In this document: one piece after another, positions 48,390 through 59,880 of the stretch
Layout: every line of letters begins with the position of its first letter
Numbering within the stretch: position 1 is the stretch's first letter
Source: Prostheceraeus crozeri
Lineage: Eukaryota > Platyhelminthes > Polycladida > Euryleptidae
Reading direction: 5' to 3'
Assembly (NCBI GenBank): GCA_907163375.1
Contig: CAJQUW010006370.1
Location: 1 to 64,000 of the forward strand
Length of the DNA stretch: 64,000 bases
Position numbers and translations under genes: made by a program
Notes under the pieces: model-generated
Told to the model about the DNA's origin: nothing
The model's input: the letters and a program-made list of their open reading frames with translations, nothing else
Database searches by the model: none

Positions 48390-49980
48390 CAGGGTGCGAG
48401 AAAAGTCCTTGCGGATTTTTGTCAACTTTATATTTTGCTATTCAATGATCAAATATCATTTCTTCAGTTACCAATATGTGGCAATGCGTTTGTAGATAAC
48501 TCTGTCACTCGACTATTATGCATGCCAAGTCTTCAGATTTAACACATAGTGAGCTTTATGCTATTCAATCAACAAAATTTAAATTGATTACTTTCCATAC
48601 GTTTTGTAAACTCGGCATTTCATTGTGCTATTTTCGATGCTTTAAAAAGCTATGCCACTTGTTTTTCCTGAGCTCCATGGATTTCACATTTGAATCTAGC
48701 TACGAGATTTTTAATTTTAATCAATACATTTTATACACTGTGTTTATAAACTCGATACACTGATGGATGTGAGTAATTTGATATTGTGATGGAATTCTCG
48801 ACAATAGAAAAAGTTTATTGCACATCGTGGGCCATTTCTTTCAACTGTGAAGAAAGTGCTCGTCAATTCAGAGAGAAATTTAACAAGGAACCCCCATCGT
48901 CGAGAACAATCTTGTATTGGAAGAACAAACTTCTTCAAACCGGCAGCCTGTCCCACGACCGACCCAGACGTGGCAGACCCATAACAGCATCTGGAGATGA
49001 AAACAGGCAAAAGGTAATTGAAGCTGTCACTGAAAATCCTTCAACTTCGACAAGAGTGATATCGAGGGATGTCGGGATCTCTGATTTCACTGTCCGAAAA
49101 GTTCTAAAAGCCGAGCATTATCATCCATACAAGCCGCTATATTCTCAATTTCTTTGTGATGGGGACGAAGACCACCGCTTACAATTTTGTGAAGAAATGA
49201 GGAGAAAATCGAGAGAAGATCCTGCTTTCCTCCGAAAGCTAACATTTTCGGACGAGTGTGTCATGTCGTTGACAGGCAACATCAACAAGCACAATGTGCA
49301 CTTCTGGACTACGACGAACCCGAATATTAGAATGACCAACCCAGGCAAGACTCCTAGCCTCACCGTGTGGGCCTGTATGGGCTATTCCGGACTTCTTCTC
49401 TACGATATCAGTTCAGAAACCATGAATGGAAAGAGATATTCTGATCTTCTGTTGAACCAAGTCGTTCCTTATTTCTCTCGTGGCACTGGAAGAACCCTTC
49501 TGTTCCAGCAAGACGGAGCGCCTCCCCATTACTCTCTTTCAGCACGTCAAATTCTAGAGACTCATCTGTCCAGTCGCTGGATCGGCAGGAGAGGACCTAT
49601 TGAATGGCCAGCAAGATCGCCGGACTTGACACTCTGCGACTTTTGGTTCTGGAGTCACCTGCGGCAATTGGTTTATCCTCCAGGTTTTATTTACAGGAAC
49701 ATTCAGGACTTGCGGGAAGAGATTGAGCGACAAATGAACAACATTGCTCTCTCTTACTACCGTGATTCGTTGAGGAATTTTTAGAAACGTTTTCTGAAGT
49801 GCATTGAGCATGACGGTGAGCTATTTGAAGAATAAAAATGTCAATGAGTACATGGAATGTTTAGTTTTTATTTCTAGATGGGTTTGTTCAAAGAAAAATG
49901 AAAATAAAGTAAAACAATTCACCATACAATAACTAAATATAAAGTTATCAAAAATCTGCAAAGACTTTTCTCGCACCCTG
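48390..49980 (+). mobile_element. Intact mariner-like transposon, DD41D
   Basis: The terminal inverted repeats are about 58 bp; the left begins CAGGGTGCGAGAAAAGTCCT and the right is its near complement (AGACTTTTCTCGCACCCTG). TA dinucleotides lie directly outside both ends (48388-48389 and 49981-49982), the expected target duplication. It contains one open transposase gene with no interruption. The element is 1,591 bp long. The few differences between arms indicate modest age. Confidence 0.92.
48789..49784 (+). CDS. Mariner transposase, complete, DD41D
   Basis: 331 residues from the ATG at 48789. N-terminal HTH ESARQFREKFNKEPPSSRTI, then KNKLLQTGSL and the RGRP linker, then a second HTH (STRVISRDVGISDFTVRKVL). 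Catalytic residues: D in LTFSDECVMS, D in LLFQQDGAPPHYS, and a third D in the SPDLTLCDFWFW block. Counting residues between the second and third gives 41, so it is DD41D, the spacing described for the rosa/Visitor group, not the DD34D of classical mariner. The frame is open throughout, so it may still be active. It has no introns, and its short 3' end lies before an AATAAAAA signal near 49830. Confidence 0.9.
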   Translation: MEFSTIEKVYCTSWAISFNCEESARQFREKFNKEPPSSRTILYWKNKLLQTGSLSHDRPRRGRPITASGDENRQKVIEAVTENPSTSTRVISRDVGISDFTVRKVLKAEHYHPYKPLYSQFLCDGDEDHRLQFCEEMRRKSREDPAFLRKLTFSDECVMSLTGNINKHNVHFWTTTNPNIRMTNPGKTPSLTVWACMGYSGLLLYDISSETMNGKRYSDLLLNQVVPYFSRGTGRTLLFQQDGAPPHYSLSARQILETHLSSRWIGRRGPIEWPARSPDLTLCDFWFWSHLRQLVYPPGFIYRNIQDLREEIERQMNNIALSYYRDSLRNF

Positions 49981-51154
49981 TAGTACGTGCGTTCATACTT
50001 GATGCAGGAGTACATAGCAAAAGTTCTTATTTCGATTTCAAAATGGATCCGTCTGTTCTTCTATACTTTCATCGTCAGAAAAGGAGATCGAGACAACGGC
50101 GATGGTATGCTCGACCATTGAGCATTCCTTGAAACATTAGAGGTGATTATAGTATGGTTGACTAAATGCGGGAAATGGATAGAGAAACACATTTTAACTT
50201 TTTTTGAATGTCCAAGGAAAGGGTCGACAATCTTCTCGTGAAAGTGGGAAGATTTCTTGATCACGAACCCGCACATCACTTCCCAATCCGTATCCGAATT
50301 AGATTGGCAGTCACCTTGCATCTGTTAGGAACGGGAAATTCTTAGCAAAGTGTTGCTCACAGATTTCGTATGCGCATATCAACAGTTAACAAAATCTTTC
50401 GTGAAAAGATCGTGGAGATCAGATCTGCGCTTCAAGAAGAATTTCTTTCACCTCCTTCAGACGATGATTTCAAAGAAATTACTAAAGAATTTTGGGCATA
50501 TTGGAATTTTCATTGCTGCATCGGAGCATGCGATGGGAAGAAGCACATCGTCACCGTCATAAGCATATTGCCTATCTCATTTTGTTCAATTTTTCAGGAG
50601 ACACAAATAACTGTCTTAAACAAATTAGCTAGATAATGAATGAAGTTAGGCTTGTGTTATCAATCAAATACATACCAAGACTACTTTTCATAATAATTAC
50701 ATTGTAAACAATTTGGTTTGCTGCTGTAAATATAAACAAAATTGAGATAGGCAATATGCATGTTTGCCCCTAATGAGATAGGCAATATGCATATTATTAA
50801 GAATTTGGTTTTTGCCCAAATTTATGTCTGTAATGATCTTCGGTATTTATCTAAAGTAGTTCAGCCTTATCGGGGGGATATTATATGCATAGAAAATTGT
50901 CGTAATTATTACATGTAGTGACTGCAGGCGCTTTGAAATAGCATGTAGACGTACCTTTACATGAATAAGTAGGCGCATCCGTTATCGGTTTTAGGATTTA
51001 TCTGCAACATTTTATAGGCTGCGTATGTAAGCTATATGAAAGAGTGATAAATATTTTAAGCTGTATGGACATGAACAAGGAAGTAAAAACATTTACATTT
51101 ATGAACTAGTCATGTATTGCTTCACAAAGTCTTGTAAGAAACTTTCAGGTGAAC

Positions 51155-52976
51155 TCATTTGTGTAAAATATTGTCATAATATTGATGCACGTCTTTCGGT
51201 AGAACTTTTTTCATAAATTGCAGATCGTCAAACTTCTTCTTAGTAATAGGGATTTCTTCGTGAAAAGCTTGTATCCATTCATAATCGTCATTTTTCCTCA
51301 GCCTACATGGTAAATCTGTCCATTCGTTCTCAAATGCCAGGTTGAACTTGATGGTTTCATTTGGAAAATACTTAAGTCCTCTCAGGTCATGTACAGTCCT
51401 GTCGCCAGCTTTCTTTCCTGGGTGAATGGAGTTAACATGACGATCGGACAATCTTCTGAAATCTGTATACGACAACATTTTTACATCAAAAGGAGAAGGG
51501 TTTCGCCTAGCAGATTTCATGAGAGCAACATAGTCTCTTGGAACACAAACGTCAGTGCACAAATTTCTTTCTATTTTTGAGTGAATGCTATCGCATTCCA
51601 TTTGTGTATGGTCTTGCATCAAATATTTTTGAGTTATAGTGACTCCAGTTTCCGTGGCAAGACTGCAGTAAGCATTAGCCAATACAACATTTATAATTTT
51701 GATAACCACAGTTATCGCTCCAAACGATGACATGTCTTACATTTGGATGGCATCTAATGTACTCTCTGAAGTGTTCTACCTGTATTGAAGCAAACACATC
51801 GCTAGATAAATCACCCTGCGTCTCATCCCATACATAGCAGAAGCCTTGCTGAGTGCTCATGTTATAAAATGTCAAATTGTGAACTTGCAATCTGCAGCGG
51901 TAGTACATAGCACTAGCTTTCGTTTCGGGACAAAGGAGGACTTTTTGAGTATCCATTGTCCACACCGAGACCTCGTCTGAATTCGCGAGAGATTTATCTA
52001 TTTCCTTTGCATTTCTAGCTTTTTTGGCGTTATTCACGTGTGTTTCATACTTTTCACGGTCAACTGAACCCATTTTGAATCCTATGCAAGTGTCACACTG
52101 ATCCTTTTTTGGTATAAAAACCGCGAATTTCATTTCTGTAAACATGTATTTAAAGTAAGTCAATGAAGCTGTCCTTACGTTGGCTAGTGTCGAGCTTTCT
52201 TTGTATTCATCATAAATGTCCTGTAACTTCGTTCCAGGATAAAGAAACTTCTTATCTCTGTAAGTATCAGAGCTTCTACAGTAATGCGAGTCAATCGTAG
52301 GAAGATTTTGCAGAAAGTCAATCAAAAATTGTTTTTCCTGCTCGTCAAATGGTTTTGTCGGTCCTGACTTAGGAGAGAATGCTTGTCGATTATTTTTCAC
52401 AATGTGGCTGCTAATCCAGCTTCCAACAGTTCGTGGAGATACTCCAAAAGTGGAACAGAACAGAGACTTGCAGACACAAACTCTCTTTCCATTTGACGGC
52501 ATAGCGAGAAAAAACCTGAAAGAATTCTTTCGTCTCGACTCACTTGTAGAAGAGGTGGTATGCTGTTGTGTATCAAATCTTTCAACGTGATCCCTAATGA
52601 ACGTAAGTCTCTCATCCCAAGAGGACATGGACCAAAATGAAGCAAAAATATTTTGCATTTCATCAGCAGTAACTGAATTACAATCTCTCTTGTCTGTTTT
52701 TACACAGTAGCCAGATGTACAGGGCAATCCCACCCCACGACCACTAATTCCTGATCTGTTAGTGTACTCAATCCCCTTTAGTCTCTTTGCTTTGGCTTGA
52801 TTTATTTTCCAATTTTCGGGACAAGAGCGCTTGTGACGATACTTGCTACTTAATTTTAATTTAATCTGCACATTTGTATTACTATTCATCAAAGGAATGT
52901 TTTCTTTATTATTGTCAGTTTCCCATTCACATTCTTCAAGTGCGCGTTCTTCCGTGTTGACAGCATGAGGGTCCAT
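51155..52976 (-). pseudogene. DDE-type transposase-like protein of the Sola-like element, one frameshift
   Basis: The first minus frame (51675-52976) starts MDPHAVNTEERALEECEWE and carries a region of cysteines (GYCVKTDKRDC), a FSPKSGPTKPFDEQEKQFL block, VFIPKKDQCDTCIGFKMGS, VWTMDTQKVLLCPETKA (first acidic residue) and HVIVWSDNCGYQN (second D). The second frame (51155-51733) resumes with VLANAYCSLATETGVTI, then QKYLMQDHTQMECDSIHSKI with the probable third acidic residue. The two overlap around 51690, so a single frameshift separates the halves. I do not know this family by name; IPKKDQCDTC and SDNCGYQN are motifs seen in unclassified animal transposases. It could instead be a domesticated gene, but the inverted repeats argue against it. 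Confidence 0.6.
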
Positions 52977-54028
52977 CGCGGGGTTGACTCGTTTGAAGTA
53001 AGGGTGGATATTTCCACATCCTCCTCAATATCCGAACCTGAAAAAATATCCTAGTGCACTGATTCGATAGACCTAATTCACAATAATTCAATAATACTGT
53101 GTTATTATGATGTATATATATATATATATTATTAATACATCATAGTTTAAACAATCTAACATTTAGTGCCATATTCCATACCCATGAAAGCAGTTCAAAG
53201 CTCATACAACACTATTTTGACATATTGAGCGGTTTCAGAATCACATATAGGATCAAATTTGCTTTAGATGTTTGTAATTATATTAAGTGACATAAGGTAA
53301 CATAAATTAAGACAACATAAAAAAAGTGAAAACGAAATTTTACTAATGATCTATACTCTAAACGATAATGTTTCTCAGCAATAGGGTCATTATTATAATT
53401 TTCTTTCAAGGAGACAGGTAGAAATTAAACTAGTCTATCTGTGCTTGTCCACGTACATCACATTTATTAATGCCAAGAATTCAATTGTGTGGCAAATGTT
53501 GTACAAACCCACTCAATGTCATCCTACTATAAAGAAAAAGGCAATATATTTTTGCCAAACAATGGAGAGGCTAGACAAATTCATCTTTTTCAAATCATTG
53601 TCTGAAATGACTGATTAATGAAAACCATTTTGTCTCCAACAGTTTAGGATAGGCGAAAGTCTAAAGCCTACGGATCATGATATTCAATCATGGTAAATCG
53701 AAACTACAAAAATATTGCTAAAGTAGTCTATTTGCATTTATATTTTAATATAAACTATCCGTAGACACATTAACATCACTCAACTTACCCTGCGTTATTA
53801 GTTCCACCGCCTGTTCAATTCTGTACGTGGCCTTTCTTCTCGGCATTTCACTCGCACAGCAGCAACGCAATGTATCAAAACTCGTGAAGAAATGAATGAT
53901 TCCGTTAATCATGGGGACAGCGATATCATTGCCAAGCTACGATAGATATCTGTATGCGTGTGACTCATCAGATCAAAGCTGTTCAATCTCGGAGCAGAGA
54001 CTGTAGTCACGTGCGTATCTCAAGTTGT
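52977..54028. other. Non-coding right part of the Sola-like element
   Basis: No coding frame. Contains a short TA microsatellite near 53112-53130 and AT-rich filler before the subterminal GAGATAGGC motifs begin. Confidence 0.5.
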
Positions 54029-54469
54029 GAGATAGGCAATATGCTTATGACGAGATACATCAAGTTGTGAGATAGGCAATATGCATTTTCAGTTTTTCTG
54101 AAAAAACTGCTCGTGACTTTCTGCTTAATATTGGATTACGGTTGCGGGTCAGGTAGCTCATTATGATTCACCAACAATTTACATATTGCCTATCTCTGAG
54201 ATAGGCAATATGCTTATGATGGTGACGACATGATTATCACAGCACCTGCAAATTCCGGCAGCAACTTTTAGAACTACAAGAACAGTTTCCCAGTTGTGCT
54301 CATGGCTATAGTTGATGCCAAATATATATACTTCGCTTTGTGAATATTGGCAGAAGTGGAAGAGAAAGTGCAGTAAGATATGGAAGATGCAGCAACATAC
54401 GGAAACTCAAGTAAAAATTGACGATGTTTGATCAGGCTCTAAAAATTGAAAAAATAATGGCAAATAATA

Positions 54470-54832
54470 TTAGAATATTACCTCGCGTTGCAAATGTTTG
54501 GTAGGTTGGATTATGCATTCCTGAGCTACAATACCATCTCGAGAAAGATCATTTTTTTCATCAAATTTCCACCTGGGTTTCGTTCCACCTTTATCACCAC
54601 TTTTCTTCTTCAGATTTCTTCTTGCTCGGACATATCCGTCACGCAATGATCTCCATCGAGACTTTGATCGAGACTTTGCTTCTGTAGGCTCCACTCCAAG
54701 ATACCTAGCTATGGCATTCCATTTTACTCGCTTTGATATTATCTTTGTAATCTGATAAAGAAAAATCCCACAAATGCTTGTAGCTACGAACAACTTTTGT
54801 CAATTTTTCTTCATCCATTCCTTCGGTCTTCA
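54470..54832 (-). pseudogene. MADF-domain companion gene of Harbinger 2, frameshifted
   Basis: On the minus strand, MDEEKLTKVVRSYKHLWDF begins near 54820, then SLSDYKDNIKA in one frame, and after a shift VKWNAIARYLGVEPTEAKSR with SRWRSLRDGYVRARRNLKKK in the next frame. This is the MADF (Myb/SANT-like) fold that Harbinger elements encode as a second, DNA-binding protein needed for transposition. One frameshift near 54,720 disables it. Its position, converging with the transposase about 70 bases away, is the normal Harbinger layout. Confidence 0.65.
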
Positions 54833-56147
54833 TTTGACGCACACGTTGGCTGTGTAGAGGGATTCTTGCAGTGATTTTCCTATAGCATGCTACACAGTAA
54901 AATTTAGTGTCTACGTCGCTCGATCAATATTGCTATTGAACGAGTGGTTCATACGCAGATGTTCCGGCAAAAGTGAAAATTTTGCTGTACCGCATACGGT
55001 ATTAGTATAAACGCACCTTTATTAGAAAGGATTAAAAATTTTTGGCATACTCTAAATCCTGGACTTTCAAATTTCCTGAAGGAGATAATATTGCAAATGA
55101 CGGATTCATGTTCAGAACGCAATAGTTCAACGGAAAGATGATGATATGGGACATGGAAAATAGTCTTCTTTAACATCTAAATCTGAGTGACAAGTAAATA
55201 AACCATGCCGTAATATAAATGATATATTTTGCTATCTGACGCATCAATCTCTTCGTGATTAACTAATTATTTCGGTTTCAAGTGCTAAAACGCTGAGTTG
55301 GCTGTCTCAACCATGGAAGGCTGAATTAATACTCAGGGCATTGTTTCATCGCCTCTTCGACAAAGTGTATGTTTCCAAAATATGGAATATGTTGATGGTT
55401 GATTGATTGGATTGGAATCAGTGGATACATAGAGTGGCTCAAAGTGTCTTCATTTTTATGATAAAATCAGTTCGTGTGCCTTTTGGAAAAGTGGCTGGTC
55501 TCCTGCATACTTACAGAATAAGTGGTGATTTAAAAAAGAAACTTAATGTCCTTGGTATATTTTCCTGCAGGAAGTGAAATGTTGAAGTGATTACAGCTCA
55601 TGAATAAAATCAGTCACTGCTTCCACGAAGATCTAGTGCTTTTTTCTGCACTGCTCAAAGACTCACAATTTCAAAAGCAACTTTAACTATTTTTCATACA
55701 AACCAAACAATATGAGGTTTTATCCTAAACTTTTGATCTAGACTTCATCTAATGATGTTGGGTCTGCTTGTCGTATAGAAAGGTAGGAGAACCAACAGAA
55801 ACGACCCAAAAAGCTGCGAAATCCAATAGAGATTGAACAACTGTGAGCATACATTATACATTATTTCATGAAAATTCCATCGAAGCTCTGGAATAGTACT
55901 AAAAAGATTAATTATACATTTAATAGACCTATTTAATCAGTTATCAACGTGGTTTTAATACACATAGTAAAAAACCCTGAGCTGAAATTCTGCAGTACAG
56001 AAACTAAATATGCCACACTAACGTGCTACATTTGTTTTCATAGGATTTCGCATCTCTTCGGTCGGTCTGCGGGTATCTGATTTCATTCTGTCTGCTTCCA
56101 TTTTTTGTCATGCTGACGTTTCTTCCAGAAAGTTTTCTAAACATTTA
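54833..56147. other. Non-genic sequence between the two Harbinger elements
   Basis: No gene or clear repeat seen. It presumably holds the right end of Harbinger 2, whose border I could not place. Confidence 0.45.
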
Positions 56148-56639
56148 AGGTGGGCTTAGAGTTAACTCTGTAGCTCTGTTTGACTCTGCAGAGAAATAGT
56201 TGAACCATTAACTCGGTCAACTCTTCGGATACATTTACAGTTCTCATAATACGATCAATTTGTCTTTGTTGCATGTTGCGTTTATACTTACATGCTATAC
56301 TCTATAGAGCAGTTTGACGATGAATTCATCCGATAACAATGAAATTAAATTTCTTCTGCTTATTCGTCTATATCTTAAACGTCAGAAGGGCAAGGATTAC
56401 ATGAGAAAATTCCTAGAACAGAGATCGCACCGTGGAGATTATCGAATGCAAATCCCAGACTTGATACAAGACAGTGAAATGTTTTTAAGACTCATCGTCT
56501 ACCCATTGGATCAAGAGAGAGATTGTGCGTGGTATTGAGAATACTAGCTAGTGATGAATCTCATCAGTACCGCTATCGCTTACAGAATTAGCAAAGCATC
56601 GGTTTCCATTATTGTCAAAGAGACTTGCGCAGCCATATA

Positions 56640-57972
56640 CGTGGTTCAGTCAATAATCACCTAGACTTGACATCAAATATTTACGTCATTGATCCGGTAT
56701 TGATAATGTGAATTGACATGGGTATGTAGGTGGCAGGCCAGTGAGTTTCATTCATTGTAATGCCTTATCGCAGCTATAAGACAACTTCAACGCTTGGCAA
56801 AGCTTGCAGATGAGTTAGTCGCTTGAAATGGACAACGCAGTTGAATACCGAAGTGTCATTAAGTTTCTGAACTTGAAGAAAGTCCCACCAAATGAAATAT
56901 TGCAGCAGTTGCAAGATGTTCACGGTGAAGATTTTCCATCACGTGCTACAGTTTACAATTGGGTACGAGAGTTTCGAGGTGGTCGAACTTCAGTCTTCAA
57001 TGACACAACGAAAAGTGGACGTCCAACAGAAATTCCGCAATCGAAACATCAGGTGTGTGTTTCTTTGATCCGTGACAATTGGTGTATTCGAATGGATGAT
57101 CTTGCCGATGCCCTGTCTATTAGTCACGGAAGTGTCCACAATATCCTCAGAGATTTGGGCGTGCGAAAGTTGTGCTCACGTTTTGTCCCAAAGTTCATCA
57201 CATCCGAAATGGCCGAGACTCGATTGGCGTGCTGTCGTTCCAACTTGGAACTTTTCGACAGACTTGGATACCGATTCCTCGTCAACATCATCACAGAAGA
57301 TGAAATGCCATTAAACCTTTTTATTCCTTTGAGTCGCAGGGAGTCATCTGAATGGCGATTTCCAGAAGAGAGTGCTCCAAGAAATCTCAGAACAGGAACA
57401 TCGCACGCTCGCTGTTCAATGTTGTCTGTCTTCTGGTGCAGTAAAGGGATTGTCCATCTCGACATTTTGGACAAGTCGCGCACAATGAATGGCTCGTATT
57501 ACAAAGACCTTTTAGAGACAATGTCCACAAAACTTTCGAGATGATCTGCGAAGTACTTACTTTATGACAATGCCCAGACCAAGTTCCAGACCATTCAGCA
57601 TCCTCCGTATTCGCCAGATCTGGCACCATCTGACTTCTGCCTCTCGTCATTTGAAGAAAACCTTGCGAGGTCAGAAGTTTGATTCATCTTCCGAAGTGGA
57701 GCAACATGCAAGAAAGTTTTTGATTCGCTGGACGAGAGCTTTTTCAAGACTGCTTTCGAAGACTTGGTGTTGAGATGGCGAAAATGTGTTGATTAGAAAG
57801 GATTCTATTTAGAAAAGTAATTAGAATCCAATCTTTATTCAGCTTCGTATATAATATGTCACATTGCAAGTTTGATTGTATTTTTGTTACCTACAAATAA
57901 ACATTACATTGGATAGCTACGGTCGTTTTAATATTTCTTTTTGAGTCAAAGTGATTATTGACTGAACCACGC
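56640..57972 (+). mobile_element. Mariner element inserted in Harbinger 1
   Basis: The left end CGTGGTTCAGTCAATAATCA and the right-end complement TGATTATTGACTGAACCACG match for 21 bases and then with mismatches (AGACTTGA versus GACTCAAA). TA lies at the left border and one base off at the right border. It interrupts the Harbinger transposase between the ETCAAIY and TYVPVPT blocks. The transposase inside has a frameshift. Confidence 0.8.
56828..57780 (+). pseudogene. SETMAR-type mariner transposase, frameshifted
   Basis: The frame 56828-57544 starts MDNAVEYRSVIKFLNLKK and has VYNWVREFRGGRTSV, the SGRPTEIP linker, an HTH (MDDLADALSISHGSVHNIL) and a degraded catalytic region. VFWCSKGIVHLDILDKSRTM and NGSYYKDLLE follow, as in SETMAR-like proteins. 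After a stop near 57544 the second half is readable only in other frames: LLYDNAQTKFQTIQHPPYS, then SPDLAPSDFCL, the DD34D end. The element is dead by at least two breaks. Confidence 0.75.
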
Positions 57973-58364
57973 TACACACCACGTACCTGCCGGTACCAAC
58001 GAATCCCGTTTCGATGAGGTTTGCAAGGACTTTTGGAAAACTCTTTAGGAGTCATTGATGGCAAGCACGTCGAAGTCACAGCTCCACCGAATACCGGTAG
58101 CTCGCATTTCAATTACAAGAAATATTTTTCTGTTCAGCTCATGGCCATTTCTGATGCGAGGTACGTCTTCAGTACGTCTTCAATTTCGTTGATATTGGTG
58201 CACCAGGAAGTTGCAGTGATAGTACCATATTTTCTAATCCTGCATTTGGGAAACTCATTAATGAGAAAAAGCTGGACGTGTATGACAAGAATTTTTTCCG
58301 GAAACGAGTATGAAATTGCCATGTGTATTCATTGGTGATGCCGGCTTTCCATTGAAAGATAATA

Positions 58365-59497
58365 CAGATTGTTTCATAAAAAATGGATCACCCTTAAACA
58401 TCGCCTTAACTTCAACTTTGTCTAACTCCGCCAAACTTGAACGAATTTCTCTGAAATTTGAAACATACGTCAGTTGTGCTTACTAATATCATTGTTGGAA
58501 ATTTCAAGTATGAATATTGAGTTGTTTTCCTGTTATAGATAAAAAAGTAGTAGATAATTTGATCTTCATTTAGCAATGTTACACAAAATCATACCTCGCT
58601 CTTATAAAATTACATTTGTTTCCTTTGTTATGTAATATGTTGTTCTACAAGCCAAAAGCTATCAAGCAAAACAAAAATAAAGAAAATCGGTCAATCAGAG
58701 CCAGTATAGCACCATTATTCATCAATAATAATGTAACAACTGCTACATGTGATTAACTGGACTTCATGTTCCATAGCTTCCTGACTTCGTTGCGGTGGTG
58801 TTGGCAGCACTCCTGATTGCTTTCAGCTAGAAATCTATCTCTTACCGGTTGAAAACAATACAAAATCACAAATGAACAATAACGAGATCGCATTCACAAA
58901 AGGCAAAGTGTCAGCCTTGCTAGAACTACTTCACATACAGCAAGGAACGATGAATTCTGAACGCTATGTGAATGTTTTACGAATGAACATTGGCCAAATG
59001 ACAGATCAACTTGGTGATCCATCCACTTGGTTATTTATGGATGATAATGCTACGTGTCACAGGAGTAGTAGAGTCAACTTATGCAAGTCTCAATTAGGGC
59101 TTAGGACATTATCTTGGTCAGTTCGTTCTCCTGATCTGAATCCCATAGAAAATGTATGGAGTATTCTAAAACGTAACGTTAGTCGTTCACTGCTACCTAC
59201 AGATGGCGTATCACAACTTACGTTGCTGTTAAAAAGAGAGTGGAGAAAGTTAGATCAGTCAAAAATCAACGATATCATCGAATCAATGCCTAGACGAATT
59301 GGTAATGTCATTGACAATAAGGGTAGGGCCACAAAATATTAGCTTCTTAAGAACCGTTACTGTATCATAGCTTATCAGATTATATAAGGACATTTAAATA
59401 TATTAGGGACATAAAATAATACGAAAAATGCTTTCTGTATCATACTTGTTTTATTTAGTCAAATTTTAGGATGATCCACTTTTTATGAAACGGACTG
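58365..59497 (+). mobile_element. Tc1-type element inserted in Harbinger 1
   Basis: Left end CAGATTGTTTCATAAAAAAT and right-end complement CAGTCCGTTTCATAAAAAGT, with TA at both borders (58363-58364 and 59498-59499). The 1.1-kb element keeps only the 3' half of its transposase, so it has an internal deletion of the 5' half or the sequence is too worn to read. It lies between PLKDN and MRLYPS of the Harbinger protein. Confidence 0.85.
58872..59342 (+). pseudogene. C-terminal half of a Tc1 transposase (DD34E)
   Basis: The frame reads GTMNSERYVNVL, then WLFMDDNATCHRSSRVNLCK (second catalytic D) and WSVRSPDLNPIENVWSILKR (final E). Counting residues between them gives 34, the DD34E spacing of Tc1. 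WRKLDQSKINDIIESMPRRI ends the protein with a lysine tail. The upstream DNA-binding domains and first catalytic D are not recognisable in any frame. Confidence 0.8.
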
Positions 59498-59880
59498 TAT
59501 TATGCGTCTGTATCCCTCTCAGAACGAGTGATGAAAACCTTATTTTCAATTGTTTGTCGCATGCACGGCGTGTGGTTGAAAATGCGTTCGGTGTTCTTTC
59601 GGCCAAGTGGCGCAGTTTGCGTAGTCCAATAGAAGCATATACGGCAGTAAATGATATCATTATGGCGTGTATTTGTTTGCACAATTATTTGCGAATTACT
59701 GATTTCAAAGAAAGGGCAGACAATATATCCAAAATTACACTGTCGATCAGGAAGACGAGAATAATTCAATTATCCCACGTGAGTGTAGAAATGAAGTTTT
59801 GAATGCCAGTTTTGGCAGTCACAGTTTTCCAATAACTATTCTGATTCTGCTTCTGATATTCGTGACAATCTCAGAAGCTT

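Larger units (their letters stand above)
50549..54227 (-). mobile_element. Sola-like DNA transposon, 3.7 kb, inside Harbinger 2
   Basis: Ends match as inverted repeats: CGTCACCGTCATAAGC on the left and the complement GCTTATGATGGTGACG on the right, continuing as GCATATTGCCTATCTC. ACAT lies on both sides (50545-50548 and 54228-54231), a 4-bp target duplication, which is the class seen in Sola elements. Removing the insert and one ACAT joins the Harbinger GACDGKKH and MIITAPANSG blocks. The subterminal 16-mer GAGATAGGCAATATGC or its complement occurs seven times (50563, 50744, 50775, 54029, 54069, 54182 and 54198). The interior holds one transposase-like gene on the minus strand. The superfamily name is an inference. 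Confidence 0.75.
49983..54400 (+). mobile_element. Harbinger transposon 2, interrupted by a Sola-like element
   Basis: Plus-strand fragments encode a PIF/Harbinger (HARBI1-like) transposase. The text from about 50043 begins MDPSVLLYFHRQKRRSRQRR, then has the VNNLL, FPIRIRLAVTLHLLGTGNS and MRISTVNKIF blocks and FWAYWNFHCCIGACDGKKH, the conserved GACDGKH site of the DDE nuclease, at about 50550. After the insertion (50549-54227) the text MIITAPANSGSNF continues the IxAPxNSGS block, then NSFPVVLMAIVDAKYI. Several stops and one internal shift show decay, and the gene stops being recognisable at about 54,400. The ends of the element are not identified. Confidence 0.7.
56314..59880 (+). pseudogene. 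Harbinger transposase 1 in three pieces
   Basis: Piece one (56314-56639) reads LEQRSHRGDYRMQIPDLIQD, then MFLRLIV, and VKETCAAIY at its end in another frame. Piece two (57973-58364): TYVPVPTNESRFDEVCKDFW, then LGVIDGKHVEVTAPPNTGSS and FNYKKYFSVQLMAISDARYVF (DDE site GVIDGKH). Piece three (59498-59880): MRLYPSQNE-type start, then LSHARRVVENAFGVLSAKWR, RSPIEAYTAVNDIIMACICL and HNYL, the classic Harbinger C-terminus. Pieces are separated by the mariner and Tc1; removal of the Tc1 with one TA joins PLKDN to MRLYPS in frame. Further stops in piece one and small shifts show additional decay. Confidence 0.75.
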
